This document shows, piece after piece, positions 25,953 through 33,482 of a stretch of 64,000 nt of DNA. The stretch lies in contig NZ_FMXR01000015.1 in NCBI RefSeq assembly GCF_900104415.1, positions 1 to 64,000 on the forward strand, read 5' to 3'. The position numbers were made by a program, and so were the translations under genes. The stretch is from Eubacterium oxidoreducens (GTDB lineage Bacteria; Bacillota; Clostridia; Lachnospirales; Lachnospiraceae). How positions within the stretch are numbered: position 1 is the first letter of the stretch; every line of letters starts with the position of its first letter. Below the pieces are notes generated by a model that made no database searches, was not told the origin of the DNA, and saw nothing but the letters and a program-made list of their open reading frames with translations.

Positions 25953-26861
25953 TTACCCTTCTTTCTTTAATCCTGACAAAAATTCATAGCCGATTGCGTT
26001 TGCCTTCATATCTTCAATAAAAGTGTGTTTTCCGACTTTTTTAGCAAGAGCTTTTTTGAGAAGTAGACTTCCACCGCCCATAAACACGACATAGGCTGTT
26101 TTTAAATCAATCCCAAACTCTCTAAACATTCCAATCAGCCTATCAACATAAGCATCTGCACATTCTCTTACGGTTTCCACAATGGCTTTTTCGTAAAACC
26201 TTGCATCTCCTAACAAAATAGCATCAATTTCATCTTCCGAAATAAGACTATGCGTTCTTTTTGAAACCGCCTTTTGTGTCATGCGATAAAAATGAATAGT
26301 TCCAAACTCCATAGAGTCCGTATCTTCAATGTCAATCTTTCCTTTTCTGAGCGTCATGTAATCAGAGGTAAATCCTCCAATATCAACTCCAACGACCCTT
26401 GGATAACCTCGAAACTGTGCAAATTTTGTCATCATTGCAGAATAGCACTGTGCAAAAACAGATACGGATTTGATAGAAATATGAAACATCCTACCCATAT
26501 AGGTAAATTCAATATCATCTCTTCTAAAATACCTCTGAAAGGCTCTTTTTAAGGTATCATCATACATATGAGCAGGCGGAAGCCCGACTAAGAGACGAAT
26601 TTCTCCATTATACCGATTCATTCTTTGCAGTTCCTTTGCAATGGCAATTAGGGTTAAGATAAAATATCTTTCGCTTTTCGATTTGTCTTCTAAGTATTCC
26701 ATTCGCTTCATGGAAATTGCATACCAATAATCCTCAAATTTGATGTATTCATTTTGCGGAATTGTGGAGGGAGCGGATTCAAGTTTCACCACTCCCGCAG
26801 GGAATACTTCGTGTTTTGTTTTCATCTGTTTGTTTCCTGTATCTACTGCAATCTTAATCAT
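25953..26861 (-). CDS. ParM/StbA-type actin-like ATPase
   Basis: The 302-residue protein has actin-fold motifs: phosphate-1 IAVDTGNKQMK at the N-terminus, phosphate-2 VVGVDIGGFTSDY near residue 164, and an adenosine motif VVFMGGGSLLL near 265. This matches ParM/StbA and Alp proteins of plasmids, which polymerise to push sister DNA apart. With the ParR-like gene it forms a segregation pair. Such a system makes sense only if the element exists outside the chromosome for part of its life. It lies after topB and before the signal peptidase in one transcript. Confidence 0.9.
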   Translation of the reverse strand: MIKIAVDTGNKQMKTKHEVFPAGVVKLESAPSTIPQNEYIKFEDYWYAISMKRMEYLEDKSKSERYFILTLIAIAKELQRMNRYNGEIRLLVGLPPAHMYDDTLKRAFQRYFRRDDIEFTYMGRMFHISIKSVSVFAQCYSAMMTKFAQFRGYPRVVGVDIGGFTSDYMTLRKGKIDIEDTDSMEFGTIHFYRMTQKAVSKRTHSLISEDEIDAILLGDARFYEKAIVETVRECADAYVDRLIGMFREFGIDLKTAYVVFMGGGSLLLKKALAKKVGKHTFIEDMKANAIGYEFLSGLKKEG

Positions 26862-26875
26862 TCTTTAATCTCCTT

Positions 26876-28900
26876 TTAGATAAAGCCATCTCTAGCTGTT
26901 ACTTTTCTTTCGTTTTTGTTGTAATCAAGGGCTTTTTTATAGGGATTTCCTTTTTTCGACTCAAAACTCTTTACGATAAACCCTTTTGTAAGAAGGTCTT
27001 TTACTTCCGCTTTCGTAATTGGCTTTCCCCAAAATTCCTTAAAAATACCAATCGAGCAACCTTTTTCTTTCCAATTTGAGCAAAAATAGGCTTTCTTTCC
27101 TTCTAAAATGTCACCACCACAAAACGGGCACTCGCAAATAACCTTTCCCATGCCTGATTTTGGGATTTTCTTGATTTCCTCAATCATTTCCTGAACGTCC
27201 TTTTCGCCTTTTAAAAGGGCTTCATTTGCGTCTAATTTGCCACTTCTAATATCCCCTAGCATATTTTCCCATTCGCCTGTCATATCAACCTTAAAAAGCC
27301 CTAAATGACCGAATTTTGCCACAATATCCATTGCGTATTTCGTTGGAGCAAATTGGTAAACCTTACGATTTTTTTCTCTTGTCAAAAAGACATTTCCGTT
27401 TTTGTCTTTTTTGGTAAGCTGTGATAAAATTCCTGCTCTTGTTGCAGGTGTTCCCACAGAAAGCTCCTTGCTTTTAAGCGAAATATCATTTAAGTATTTA
27501 CTCGGATTTTCAAGAGCCATAATCATTGTGGCGTCCGTAAATCTTGTCGGCTTTTTTGCCTCGTGCGGGATAGGTTTATATTCCATTACATTTAACTCTT
27601 GTCCAATAATAAGAGATGGGATATGCACTTCTTTTGGAAAGTTCATAATGTCAAAATTAAAATATCCCTTATCTTTTGCGGTAAGCCCTTTGGCTGTAAA
27701 TTCTTCGTCATTTACCTCTAAAGTGACAATCGTTTCTTCAAAAATAGCAGGTGGCATAAACATCATAAGGCATCTACGTTTGATTGTTTCATAAACCTTT
27801 AAGTGATTTCCGCTAAGGCTTGTCGGTCTTTTAGAAGTTACGATAAGTGCCGTATGCCCTTCCTTATCGACTTCTTTTTGATTGATAAACTTCTTTACTC
27901 CTTTAGGCATATCAACCTGAGTTGGAACATCTGTCATAACTCCTTCTTTTGCTGTTTTTAAAATTACAGACAAATCCTCGGATTCACTAAGGTATTCACA
28001 GCCTGTTCTTGGGTAAGTTACATAGCCTTTTTCATAAAGTTCTTGCAAAATGGCAAGTGTCATAGACGCTTCGATTCCGTCTTTTGCCATAAATGCTTGC
28101 AAGGTAGACAGTTTAAACAATTTTGGTGGATAAACTTTCTTTTCCTTTTTCTCAAAATCTGTAACGACCATCACTTTATCAAGTGATTTTGCAAAATCCT
28201 CTGCCTTTTCTTTTGTCTGAAATTCAGCCAAATTACTTGCATCAAAATCATCTAGCAAGGCGTTTACGGTATAGTGCTTTGATGGAACGAAATTATTGAT
28301 TTCGTTTTCCCGATTTACAACCATTGCGACAATGGCACTTTTTACTCGACCTGATTTGACAAGCATACCTGCCCGATTTGTAATCGCATTTGTTGCGTTC
28401 ATACCAAACAAATAGTCAAGCCTTTGTCTGATAAGGGCTTCGTGATACAAGTTTTCAAAGAAATCTTCACTATCATCTCTCAAATTTAAAAGTGCATTTA
28501 AAATATCTTTATCCGTGGTGGAATTAAGCCAATAACGCTTAACAGGAAGTTTGTTTTTGGCATAAACAAGGACTTCTCTTACAAGAAGTTCCCCTTCTCT
28601 ATCCGCATCTCCTGCATGGATAATGTAATCGACTCCGCTCATAAGTTCCTTTATATTTCGATAAGTCTTTACATCCTCTACACGATAATTCCATCCACCA
28701 TAATCTTTTGGGTTGAACGGAAGATTATGAATATCCCACAAATTATCCTCTGTCATCTCTCGTGGCTCTACAAGTCTTAGAATATGACCATGTAAGGCAC
28801 TAAAAATAATTTCATCTTTTATTTCATTTCTATGTTTTGTATAAACCTCTTTAATCTGTCTCATTAAAGACGGTTTTTCTGCAATTAGTAGTGATTTCAC
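26876..28900 (-). CDS. topB: DNA topoisomerase III
   Basis: About 675 residues. Toprim begins KSLLIAEKPSLM; the catalytic tyrosine lies in VTYPRTGCEYL near residue 297. The DNA gate domains follow, then a C-terminal zinc finger (CECPFCGG...CSNW...GCS). The start is GTG at 28,898-28,900, preceded by AGGAAGGAG; the frame is open further up but without a start signal. This type IA enzyme decatenates single-stranded or replicating DNA and is frequent on conjugative elements. It begins a long transcript with parM, parR and the peptidase. Confidence 0.95.
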   Translation of the reverse strand: MKSLLIAEKPSLMRQIKEVYTKHRNEIKDEIIFSALHGHILRLVEPREMTEDNLWDIHNLPFNPKDYGGWNYRVEDVKTYRNIKELMSGVDYIIHAGDADREGELLVREVLVYAKNKLPVKRYWLNSTTDKDILNALLNLRDDSEDFFENLYHEALIRQRLDYLFGMNATNAITNRAGMLVKSGRVKSAIVAMVVNRENEINNFVPSKHYTVNALLDDFDASNLAEFQTKEKAEDFAKSLDKVMVVTDFEKKEKKVYPPKLFKLSTLQAFMAKDGIEASMTLAILQELYEKGYVTYPRTGCEYLSESEDLSVILKTAKEGVMTDVPTQVDMPKGVKKFINQKEVDKEGHTALIVTSKRPTSLSGNHLKVYETIKRRCLMMFMPPAIFEETIVTLEVNDEEFTAKGLTAKDKGYFNFDIMNFPKEVHIPSLIIGQELNVMEYKPIPHEAKKPTRFTDATMIMALENPSKYLNDISLKSKELSVGTPATRAGILSQLTKKDKNGNVFLTREKNRKVYQFAPTKYAMDIVAKFGHLGLFKVDMTGEWENMLGDIRSGKLDANEALLKGEKDVQEMIEEIKKIPKSGMGKVICECPFCGGDILEGKKAYFCSNWKEKGCSIGIFKEFWGKPITKAEVKDLLTKGFIVKSFESKKGNPYKKALDYNKNERKVTARDGFI

Positions 28901-28933
28901 TTGTTTCTCCTTCCTAATAGGTATTAAAAAAGT

Positions 28934-28967
28934 GAAAAAAGAAAAAGGCGGATTGTTTTGTCCGCCT
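28934..28967 (-). terminator. Terminator after the pilin-like gene
   Basis: AGGCGGA pairs with TCCGCCT around a CAAAACAA loop, followed by TTTTTCTTTTTT on the minus strand. Confidence 0.88.
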
Positions 28968-28976
28968 ATATCCTTT

Positions 28977-29354
28977 TTAGTCAGGAACGTCAATGCCTGT
29001 TCCGTCAAGCATTGAGCCTGAAATCCAGCCAATGATGATAGACAATGCTAAGATTGCAACATATGCAACGATAATTCTCTTAAGCCAAGAAATAGAACTA
29101 TCTACAGTTCTTTCGTTTTTGCTAAAGAAAATTAAGAAAATGCAAATTGCTGCTGCGACACCTGCTGATGCAGTTGAAATTCCTCGGATAAAGCTCTGAA
29201 TGTTATCTGAGATTGTTGAAACAGTTTCTTCAAGGTCTTCCTCGGCAAAATACGTATTTCCGTGCATAGCACCTATCATTGCTCCTGTGATGGAGTAGTA
29301 GGTGACAGATGCCTTGCTCACAAGTCTATCTTTAACCATTTTTAATTTATGCAT
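28977..29354 (-). CDS. VirB2/TrbC-like pilin candidate
   Basis: 125 residues: a basic N-terminus with a hydrophobic stretch and a possible processing site before the acidic EEDLEETVSTI region. Two membrane helices follow (about 56-77, SAGVAAAICIFLIFF, and 91-113, IIVAYVAILALSIIIGWISG). This two-helix layout with a long leader fits VirB2/TrbC pilins and TrbC-like channel proteins. ATG after AGGAGGG. Copy 9 of the motif lies 22 bases upstream. The family call comes from topology and the secretion genes nearby. Confidence 0.7.
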   Translation of the reverse strand: MHKLKMVKDRLVSKASVTYYSITGAMIGAMHGNTYFAEEDLEETVSTISDNIQSFIRGISTASAGVAAAICIFLIFFSKNERTVDSSISWLKRIIVAYVAILALSIIIGWISGSMLDGTGIDVPD

Positions 29355-29376
29355 TTTATCCCTCCTTTTCTCTTAT

Positions 29377-29386
29377 ATAAGTACAT
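29377..29386 (-). promoter_or_regulatory. GTACTTA motif, copy 9
   Basis: Minus strand ATGTACTTAT followed by ATAAGAGAAAAGGAGG, 22 bases before the pilin-like gene. Confidence 0.6.
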
Positions 29387-29395
29387 CAAACAAAA

Positions 29396-30652
29396 TTACC
29401 ATCCGTTTACTTCTCCTGTGCATTTCAAAAGAATGTATGTTGTCTGCATTTCATGCCAAGAATCATCAATCTGTTCGTCTGTGTAATTAAGTCTATTTTG
29501 CACCCTATTCATGGTTGCTTGTTTTGTGCTTGGAAGTGTTCCGTTTTTCAGCATCCTAAAAATTACGTTAATGACTTTCTTAGTTTGCGTTGTTGACAGC
29601 AAAGAAAGAATTTCTTCTTGGAGCTGTTTTAATTCCGCCTCTTCACTTCCAAGACACTCATCTTCCGCTGATGCAACTTGCAAACTTGCATTAGATGAAA
29701 GAATGTCTTGATTTGTGCCTGTATTGTCTTGATTTGGTGCATCAAGAAAAACAAAAGACTGTCTAAGTTCTCCTTCTACGACTTCTCTGCAAATTTTAAG
29801 TGACGGCTTTACCTTAATATTCAAGCGTTCTCTTAATTGCATGGCTTGCAGTTCAATCGGATAATTTGCAAATAAATTATCTTCGTCACACATATTGTGA
29901 TAAACATTGATAATTCTCTCGACCTGTGCGGAATGTGCAAGGTCTTCACTTTTTAACTTTCGCACGAGTTTTGGAGCTGTTCTTGACACGGTTATCTTTA
30001 AATAAGATGGGAAAGCTCCCTTTTTTCTTGTGAATTTTTCAAGAGCGTGTTCAAAAGAATAGATATAACACTCTGAAAAGAAATCTCCATAAATAAGAGA
30101 TTCGTCAAAAAGTCCAAGTTTTTTTGCGGTCGTTTCGTAAAGCGGAAAAAATGCACAAAAAAGTTCAACTTTTGCATCATCAACTTCCTCTTTTGTAGAG
30201 CGTTTATCGTAAATAATCTCTACTAATTTTTCGATTCTTTCCGTAGAAACTTTCTTCATGTTCTTTAAAATACTTCGCCTGACTTCCCAATGCAGTTTAT
30301 TTACGTTGTATTCATCTTGCAAAGTGTTTTTGAGTCTAAAGTAGGTTTCTTCGTTTTGGTGCTTAAAAAAATCAAATGTTAATTGTTCCATGATTCCCCT
30401 CCTAAAGCAGTGATGCAAAAAACTCGTCTTCTGCGTTTTTTTTTGAATATTCTTAATTGGGGAACTTACTTGCCTAACTTCTGTAGCTGGGAAACGCCCG
30501 CCGTTAAATTTCATCTTTTTTTGTGGAATCTTCTTTGCCGCAAAATACCTTGAAAGCGGAGCAATCGGGATTCCTGTAACCTTTGCAACTAACTCCATTG
30601 AGTAGTTTTTCTCGATATAAAGTGTTTCGAGTTGCTTTTGAGTCCATTGCAT
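29396..30652 (-). CDS. Sigma-70-like protein with N-terminal helix-turn-helix; internal start at 30,391
   Basis: Read from 30,652 the product is 418 residues. Residues 1-45 form a helix-turn-helix (NYSMELVAKVTGIPIAPLSRYF). Residues 78-87 translate a perfect ribosome-binding site (AGGAGGGG) before an internal ATG at 30,389-30,391, so a 331-residue form is probably made and may be the main product. That part has a sigma region-2-like block: LFCAFFPLYETTAKKLG, then LIYGDFFSECYIYSFEHALEKF and GAFPSYLKITVSRTAPKLVRK. The last 70 residues could be a weak region 4. Either two genes share a frame or a stop has been lost between them. Sigma-type activity is inferred. Confidence 0.65.
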   Translation of the reverse strand: MQWTQKQLETLYIEKNYSMELVAKVTGIPIAPLSRYFAAKKIPQKKMKFNGGRFPATEVRQVSSPIKNIQKKTQKTSFLHHCFRRGIMEQLTFDFFKHQNEETYFRLKNTLQDEYNVNKLHWEVRRSILKNMKKVSTERIEKLVEIIYDKRSTKEEVDDAKVELFCAFFPLYETTAKKLGLFDESLIYGDFFSECYIYSFEHALEKFTRKKGAFPSYLKITVSRTAPKLVRKLKSEDLAHSAQVERIINVYHNMCDEDNLFANYPIELQAMQLRERLNIKVKPSLKICREVVEGELRQSFVFLDAPNQDNTGTNQDILSSNASLQVASAEDECLGSEEAELKQLQEEILSLLSTTQTKKVINVIFRMLKNGTLPSTKQATMNRVQNRLNYTDEQIDDSWHEMQTTYILLKCTGEVNGW

Positions 30653-30671
30653 TTTTAATCTTTCTCCTTCC

Positions 30672-30776
30672 TTAAAGTGCTAAATAACGAACCATGACAG
30701 CGAAAAATACCAAGAACATAAGCCCAATAATGCTTAGAGTGATTGCTGTTCCGTATTCGCCAAAAATAACCTTCAT
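30672..30776 (-). CDS. Short membrane peptide, 34 residues
   Basis: A tiny gene with a good start: AAAGGAG stands 8 bases before the ATG at 30,774-30,776. The product begins MKVIFGEYGTAI and is mostly one membrane helix (LSIIGLMFLVFFAVMV) with a short tail RYLAL. It lies between the secreted-protein gene and the sigma-like gene, in line with both. Small one-helix proteins are common in type IV secretion operons. I do not recognise a family. Confidence 0.6.
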   Translation of the reverse strand: MKVIFGEYGTAITLSIIGLMFLVFFAVMVRYLAL

Positions 30777-30846
30777 TTTTTTCATCTCCTTTCGTTTGAA
30801 ATTTGCACCCACTTGTTAATATGGTTTTTGGGATTTTTTGTAGACA

Positions 30847-31572
30847 TTAATTTCGCGCGATTGACAAAACAGATGTGTAACGAGAAGCTACGTCTTCATA
30901 ACTGTCTGATGAACGATTTTTAAGTTCGCTTTGAATTAAGGCGACATCATCTGCATCAAGACTGTAGGTTTCGACATAAGAAGTCGTGCCACTTCCTGCA
31001 ACGATTTTGGTATAAGTCTGTCCATTGTACTCAACAGATTCCTCTGTTTCGCTACTTTCAACTTGCTCCATTTTGGCAAGAGCGGAGTCTAAAACATTGC
31101 TATACTCCTCATCTGTTAACCAAAGCGAATCATCTCCCAAAGTGCTTAGATATTTTTCGCTAATAGAACGAACAGATGATGCGTCTAAGGAAACAATTGG
31201 AGAAGTGTCAACAAGTAGCAAACGAACAAATCCATAGGTTGTAATGCCCTCTGTCGTTGTGGCATACACCATAATGGTTGCCTCGCCGTTCTTACTCATG
31301 CTTGAAAGCCATGAATTTAAGGCTTCTTCACCGCCTACAACTCCGCTTTCTTTCACCTCTGCATTTCCAACGGTTTCAATCGTGACTTGTTCCATGATGG
31401 TTTCTTCTGTTAGCGTTTCATCACTTGACACAATGATTGCTTCATCAGATGAAATAGTCGCTGCTTCTGCATTTGTCTGATACAAGTCATAAGTGGTGTC
31501 TGCAAAAGCAGGAGTAACCGCCATAGTTCCTACAATTCCGATTAAAGCCAAAACTAAAATTCTCTTTTTCAT
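30847..31572 (-). CDS. Secreted protein of unknown function
   Basis: 241 residues with a clear signal peptide (MKKRILVLALIGIVGTMAVTP, cut after AFA). The mature part is acidic and rich in S, T, E and V, with no cysteine and no wall anchor or lipobox. It resembles a stalk or shield protein outside the cell. Copy 10 of the motif lies 22 bases upstream and AAAGGAGG precedes the start. It is a likely substrate of the element's signal peptidase. I recognise no family. Confidence 0.75.
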   Translation of the reverse strand: MKKRILVLALIGIVGTMAVTPAFADTTYDLYQTNAEAATISSDEAIIVSSDETLTEETIMEQVTIETVGNAEVKESGVVGGEEALNSWLSSMSKNGEATIMVYATTTEGITTYGFVRLLLVDTSPIVSLDASSVRSISEKYLSTLGDDSLWLTDEEYSNVLDSALAKMEQVESSETEESVEYNGQTYTKIVAGSGTTSYVETYSLDADDVALIQSELKNRSSDSYEDVASRYTSVLSIARN

Positions 31573-31594
31573 AGGGCTTTCCTCCTTTCTTTAG

Positions 31595-31604
31595 ATAAGT
31601 ACAT
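31595..31604 (-). promoter_or_regulatory. GTACTTA motif, copy 10
   Basis: Minus strand ATGTACTTAT, 22 bases before the secreted-protein gene. The preceding bases contain a CAATGCATTG palindrome. Confidence 0.6.
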
Positions 31605-31620
31605 CAATGCATTGACGAAA

Positions 31621-31690
31621 TAAAAAAAGCCCCACAAAGCAAAAAAAATGCTTTGCAGGGCTAATAACAGAAAGGAAAAATAATTCCACG
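31621..31690 (-). ncRNA. Candidate small RNA
   Basis: Copy 11 of the motif is followed by about 25 bases with no start site, then a strong hairpin (AGCCCTGCAAAGC with GCTTTGTGGGGCT, 31,628-31,662) and seven T. A transcript of about 65-70 bases is predicted. Its open part includes TCCTTTCTGTTA, exactly complementary to 12 bases around the dnaE ribosome-binding site. It is also complementary over 9 bases (CAGAAAGGA) to those of the clamp gene and the sigma-like gene at 12,184. Confidence 0.5.
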
Positions 31691-31694
31691 ATAT

Positions 31695-31704
31695 ATAAGT
31701 ACAC
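31695..31704 (-). promoter_or_regulatory. GTACTTA motif, copy 11
   Basis: Minus strand GTGTACTTAT directly after the T-run of the next terminator. No gene follows within 100 bases; a hairpin-ended small RNA does. Confidence 0.6.
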
Positions 31705-31733
31705 AAAAAAAAGAGGGCTTATGCCCCCTTTTT
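31705..31733 (-). terminator. Terminator overlapping the end of the 88-residue gene
   Basis: AAGGGGG pairs with CCCTCTT around CATAAG and is followed by eight T on the minus strand. Confidence 0.85.
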
Positions 31734-31985
31734 CAAAGTCATTTTTTCTGCACTGTCTGCCATTTCTGCACAGGCAAGTGCCATTTTTTTTACGGCTGTT
31801 TGATACACGCTGTGCACCTTCTTGCCGTCTACCATACCGTCTGCAAACTCCTCAATCATGGCGACATATTTATCCCATGCTTCGTCACTTGCATTGGACG
31901 AACCAAGCATACGCCCCCATAGGAACAAATCTGTGAATCTATCTATAATTTTCTGCTCCATTGGGGCTAATTTTTTGTTTGCCAT
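31719..31985 (-). CDS. Small helical protein
   Basis: 88 residues, all-helical in appearance (APMEQKIIDRFTDLFLWGRM, then AVKKMALACAEMADSAEKM). No membrane segment or metal site. ATG after AAGGAGG. It lies 15 bases after the small membrane gene at 32,001-32,237. Unknown family; position suggests an accessory of the early part of the element. Confidence 0.65.
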   Translation of the reverse strand: MANKKLAPMEQKIIDRFTDLFLWGRMLGSSNASDEAWDKYVAMIEEFADGMVDGKKVHSVYQTAVKKMALACAEMADSAEKMTLKKGA

Positions 31986-32000
31986 TTTTGCAAATCCTCC

Positions 32001-32237
32001 TTATGAAATAGCGGAAGTGATGCTATCAAGCATTCCTCCACCAATCAATGCTTTGATGACAAAAAATGCCACCAAAGCGAATAGCAGTTTACTCAAAATC
32101 CTTCTAATATCAGGCAAAAACGCCATAAGCAATATCAAAAGAATAAATGCTCCGCTCCCACCTGCAAGTAATTTTGGCGAAATCACATCACTAATGCTAC
32201 TTGCAAGGGAAACGAGGCTGTTCCAAATGGCTGTCAT
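32001..32237 (-). CDS. Small membrane protein, possibly pilin- or channel-related
   Basis: 78 residues with two hydrophobic helices (about 27-45 GSGAFILLILLMAFLP and 50-68 LSKLLFALVAFFVIKALIGGG) and a short N-terminal helix. Size and layout resemble the small two-helix proteins of Gram-positive transfer systems. The ATG overlaps the stop of the preceding gene as ATGA, and copy 12 of the motif lies 23 bases upstream, inside that gene. AAAGGAGG precedes it. Confidence 0.65.
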   Translation of the reverse strand: MTAIWNSLVSLASSISDVISPKLLAGGSGAFILLILLMAFLPDIRRILSKLLFALVAFFVIKALIGGGMLDSITSAIS

Positions 32238-32527
32238 ACAACCCCTCCTTTCTTTGTACTATAAGTACTTTTTTTCTTGGAGGCTTTTCGGGATTTCCAT
32301 CCATCTACAGCCATTTTAAAACAGCCGGGGAAGAAACAATTAAATTCTTCTTCTGCTTCTTTGCCAAAGGCTTGCATTTTGCTTTTGGCATCAACGTAAT
32401 GAGCGGAAATAAATTCGGCATCATCACGCTGATTAAAATAAATCAACACGGAAAGGTTTGTGCTCCCCGTTTCATATGGGTTAAGCACAACCATAATGGT
32501 CTTCTTGTCCATCTCGTAGAATCTCAT
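32234..32527 (-). CDS. Hypothetical protein
   Basis: 97 residues from the ATG at 32,525-32,527 (after AAAGGAGG). Compact alpha/beta start (MDKKTIMVVLNPYETGSTNLS), then a basic C-terminal tail (SRKASKKKSTYSTKK). It overlaps the preceding gene by 47 bases. The motif copy 12 lies in its last codons. Unknown family. Confidence 0.6.
   Translation of the reverse strand: MRFYEMDKKTIMVVLNPYETGSTNLSVLIYFNQRDDAEFISAHYVDAKSKMQAFGKEAEEEFNCFFPGCFKMAVDGWKSRKASKKKSTYSTKKGGVV
32261..32270 (-). promoter_or_regulatory. GTACTTA motif, copy 12
   Basis: Minus strand AAGTACTTAT, inside the last codons of the 97-residue gene and 23 bases before the next start. The motif is kept even within coding sequence. Confidence 0.5.
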
Positions 32528-32921
32528 ACAGTTCCTCCTTTCCGATATAATCAAGACAGAATTTTTTCGTATCTGCCTCATTGGAAAACCTAATTGGACC
32601 GTAGCAATCCCACAGATTTCCGTTTGGATAGTGCGGAGAAAAATTCTCCACCCCCATCTCCCACACCATATCGTGCAGGATAAAGCCTATGTTCTTTTCA
32701 AAAGAAACATCGACCTTTGGGGCAAATCCCCATTTTTCTTTAATCTTTTTACGAACAAAGTCATCTACATCATCCTTGAACGCAAAAAGGTGTGCGGTGA
32801 GATATGTATCTTCCTCTCCGCAAATTGGAAGAACAATTATCATATCGAAATCGTCCTCTTTTTTATAAAACAACCCACCTTCAAGTGGGTTAACATCTCC
32901 TACATATTGCCAATTTGACAT
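32481..32921 (-). CDS. Hypothetical protein
   Basis: 146 residues, acidic and without membrane segments (FDMIIVLPICGEEDTYLTAHL, then FVRKKIKEKWGFAPKV). ATG after AAAGGAG. Some likeness in size and tone to the adjacent 97-residue gene, which it overlaps. I recognise no family. Part of the first transcription unit from the right end of the element. Confidence 0.65.
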   Translation of the reverse strand: MSNWQYVGDVNPLEGGLFYKKEDDFDMIIVLPICGEEDTYLTAHLFAFKDDVDDFVRKKIKEKWGFAPKVDVSFEKNIGFILHDMVWEMGVENFSPHYPNGNLWDCYGPIRFSNEADTKKFCLDYIGKEELYEILRDGQEDHYGCA

Positions 32922-32954
32922 ATATACATCACTCCTTTCTACAAAAAATTTTGT

Positions 32955-33428
32955 TTACAGTGATAATAAGAGAGAAACTTCTCTCAAAATCAGACGAAGT
33001 TGATTCTGCACCAAAAGGGCAGGAAACTCGTCTGCAATCTTAGAGACGTCTGTTTCAAGACACTCTAAGTAATAGCGATGTAATACTGTCTTCGGTGACA
33101 GTTCATCACATAATGCGTAAAATGTAACGAGAGCTTCGTTCATTACGCATCTATCAATTACCACCTCAGTACCTCTTGGAATGAGGTTCGAGACGGCAAA
33201 ATAAATTCGAGAAAGTCTGTGGACTTTATAATTTAATCCAAACTCCTCTTTCTTGTTATCTAGGAACAATCTAAGAATTGCCATTTCTAGTTCTTCACTA
33301 GGATTTAGAAATGAGCACAATTCTGAAGCCCTTTTTAGCAGGTCCTCGATTGTTTCATCTGACAACTCGGGCGTGCCCCATGTGCGAGCACCAAAAACTT
33401 CTTTCAGTAGCATATTTGTCTTTCTCAT
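32955..33428 (-). CDS. Hypothetical protein, first gene from the right end
   Basis: 157 residues, all-helical and leucine-rich (ELEMAILRLFLDNKKEEF, then LLVQNQLRLILREVSLLL). ATG at 33,426-33,428 after AAAAGGAGG. Copy 13 of the motif is 44 bases upstream. As the first gene transcribed from the right end it could be a regulator or an early protein, but there is no helix-turn-helix that I can see. Confidence 0.65.
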   Translation of the reverse strand: MRKTNMLLKEVFGARTWGTPELSDETIEDLLKRASELCSFLNPSEELEMAILRLFLDNKKEEFGLNYKVHRLSRIYFAVSNLIPRGTEVVIDRCVMNEALVTFYALCDELSPKTVLHRYYLECLETDVSKIADEFPALLVQNQLRLILREVSLLLSL

Positions 33429-33472
33429 AGACAATTCCTCCTTTTTTAAGATTTATTATTTTTTATCAATCT

Positions 33473-33482
33473 ATAAGTACCT
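33473..33482 (-). promoter_or_regulatory. GTACTTA motif, copy 13
   Basis: Minus strand AGGTACTTAT, 44 bases before the first gene from the right end. The bases downstream nearly repeat those after copy 8. Confidence 0.55.
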
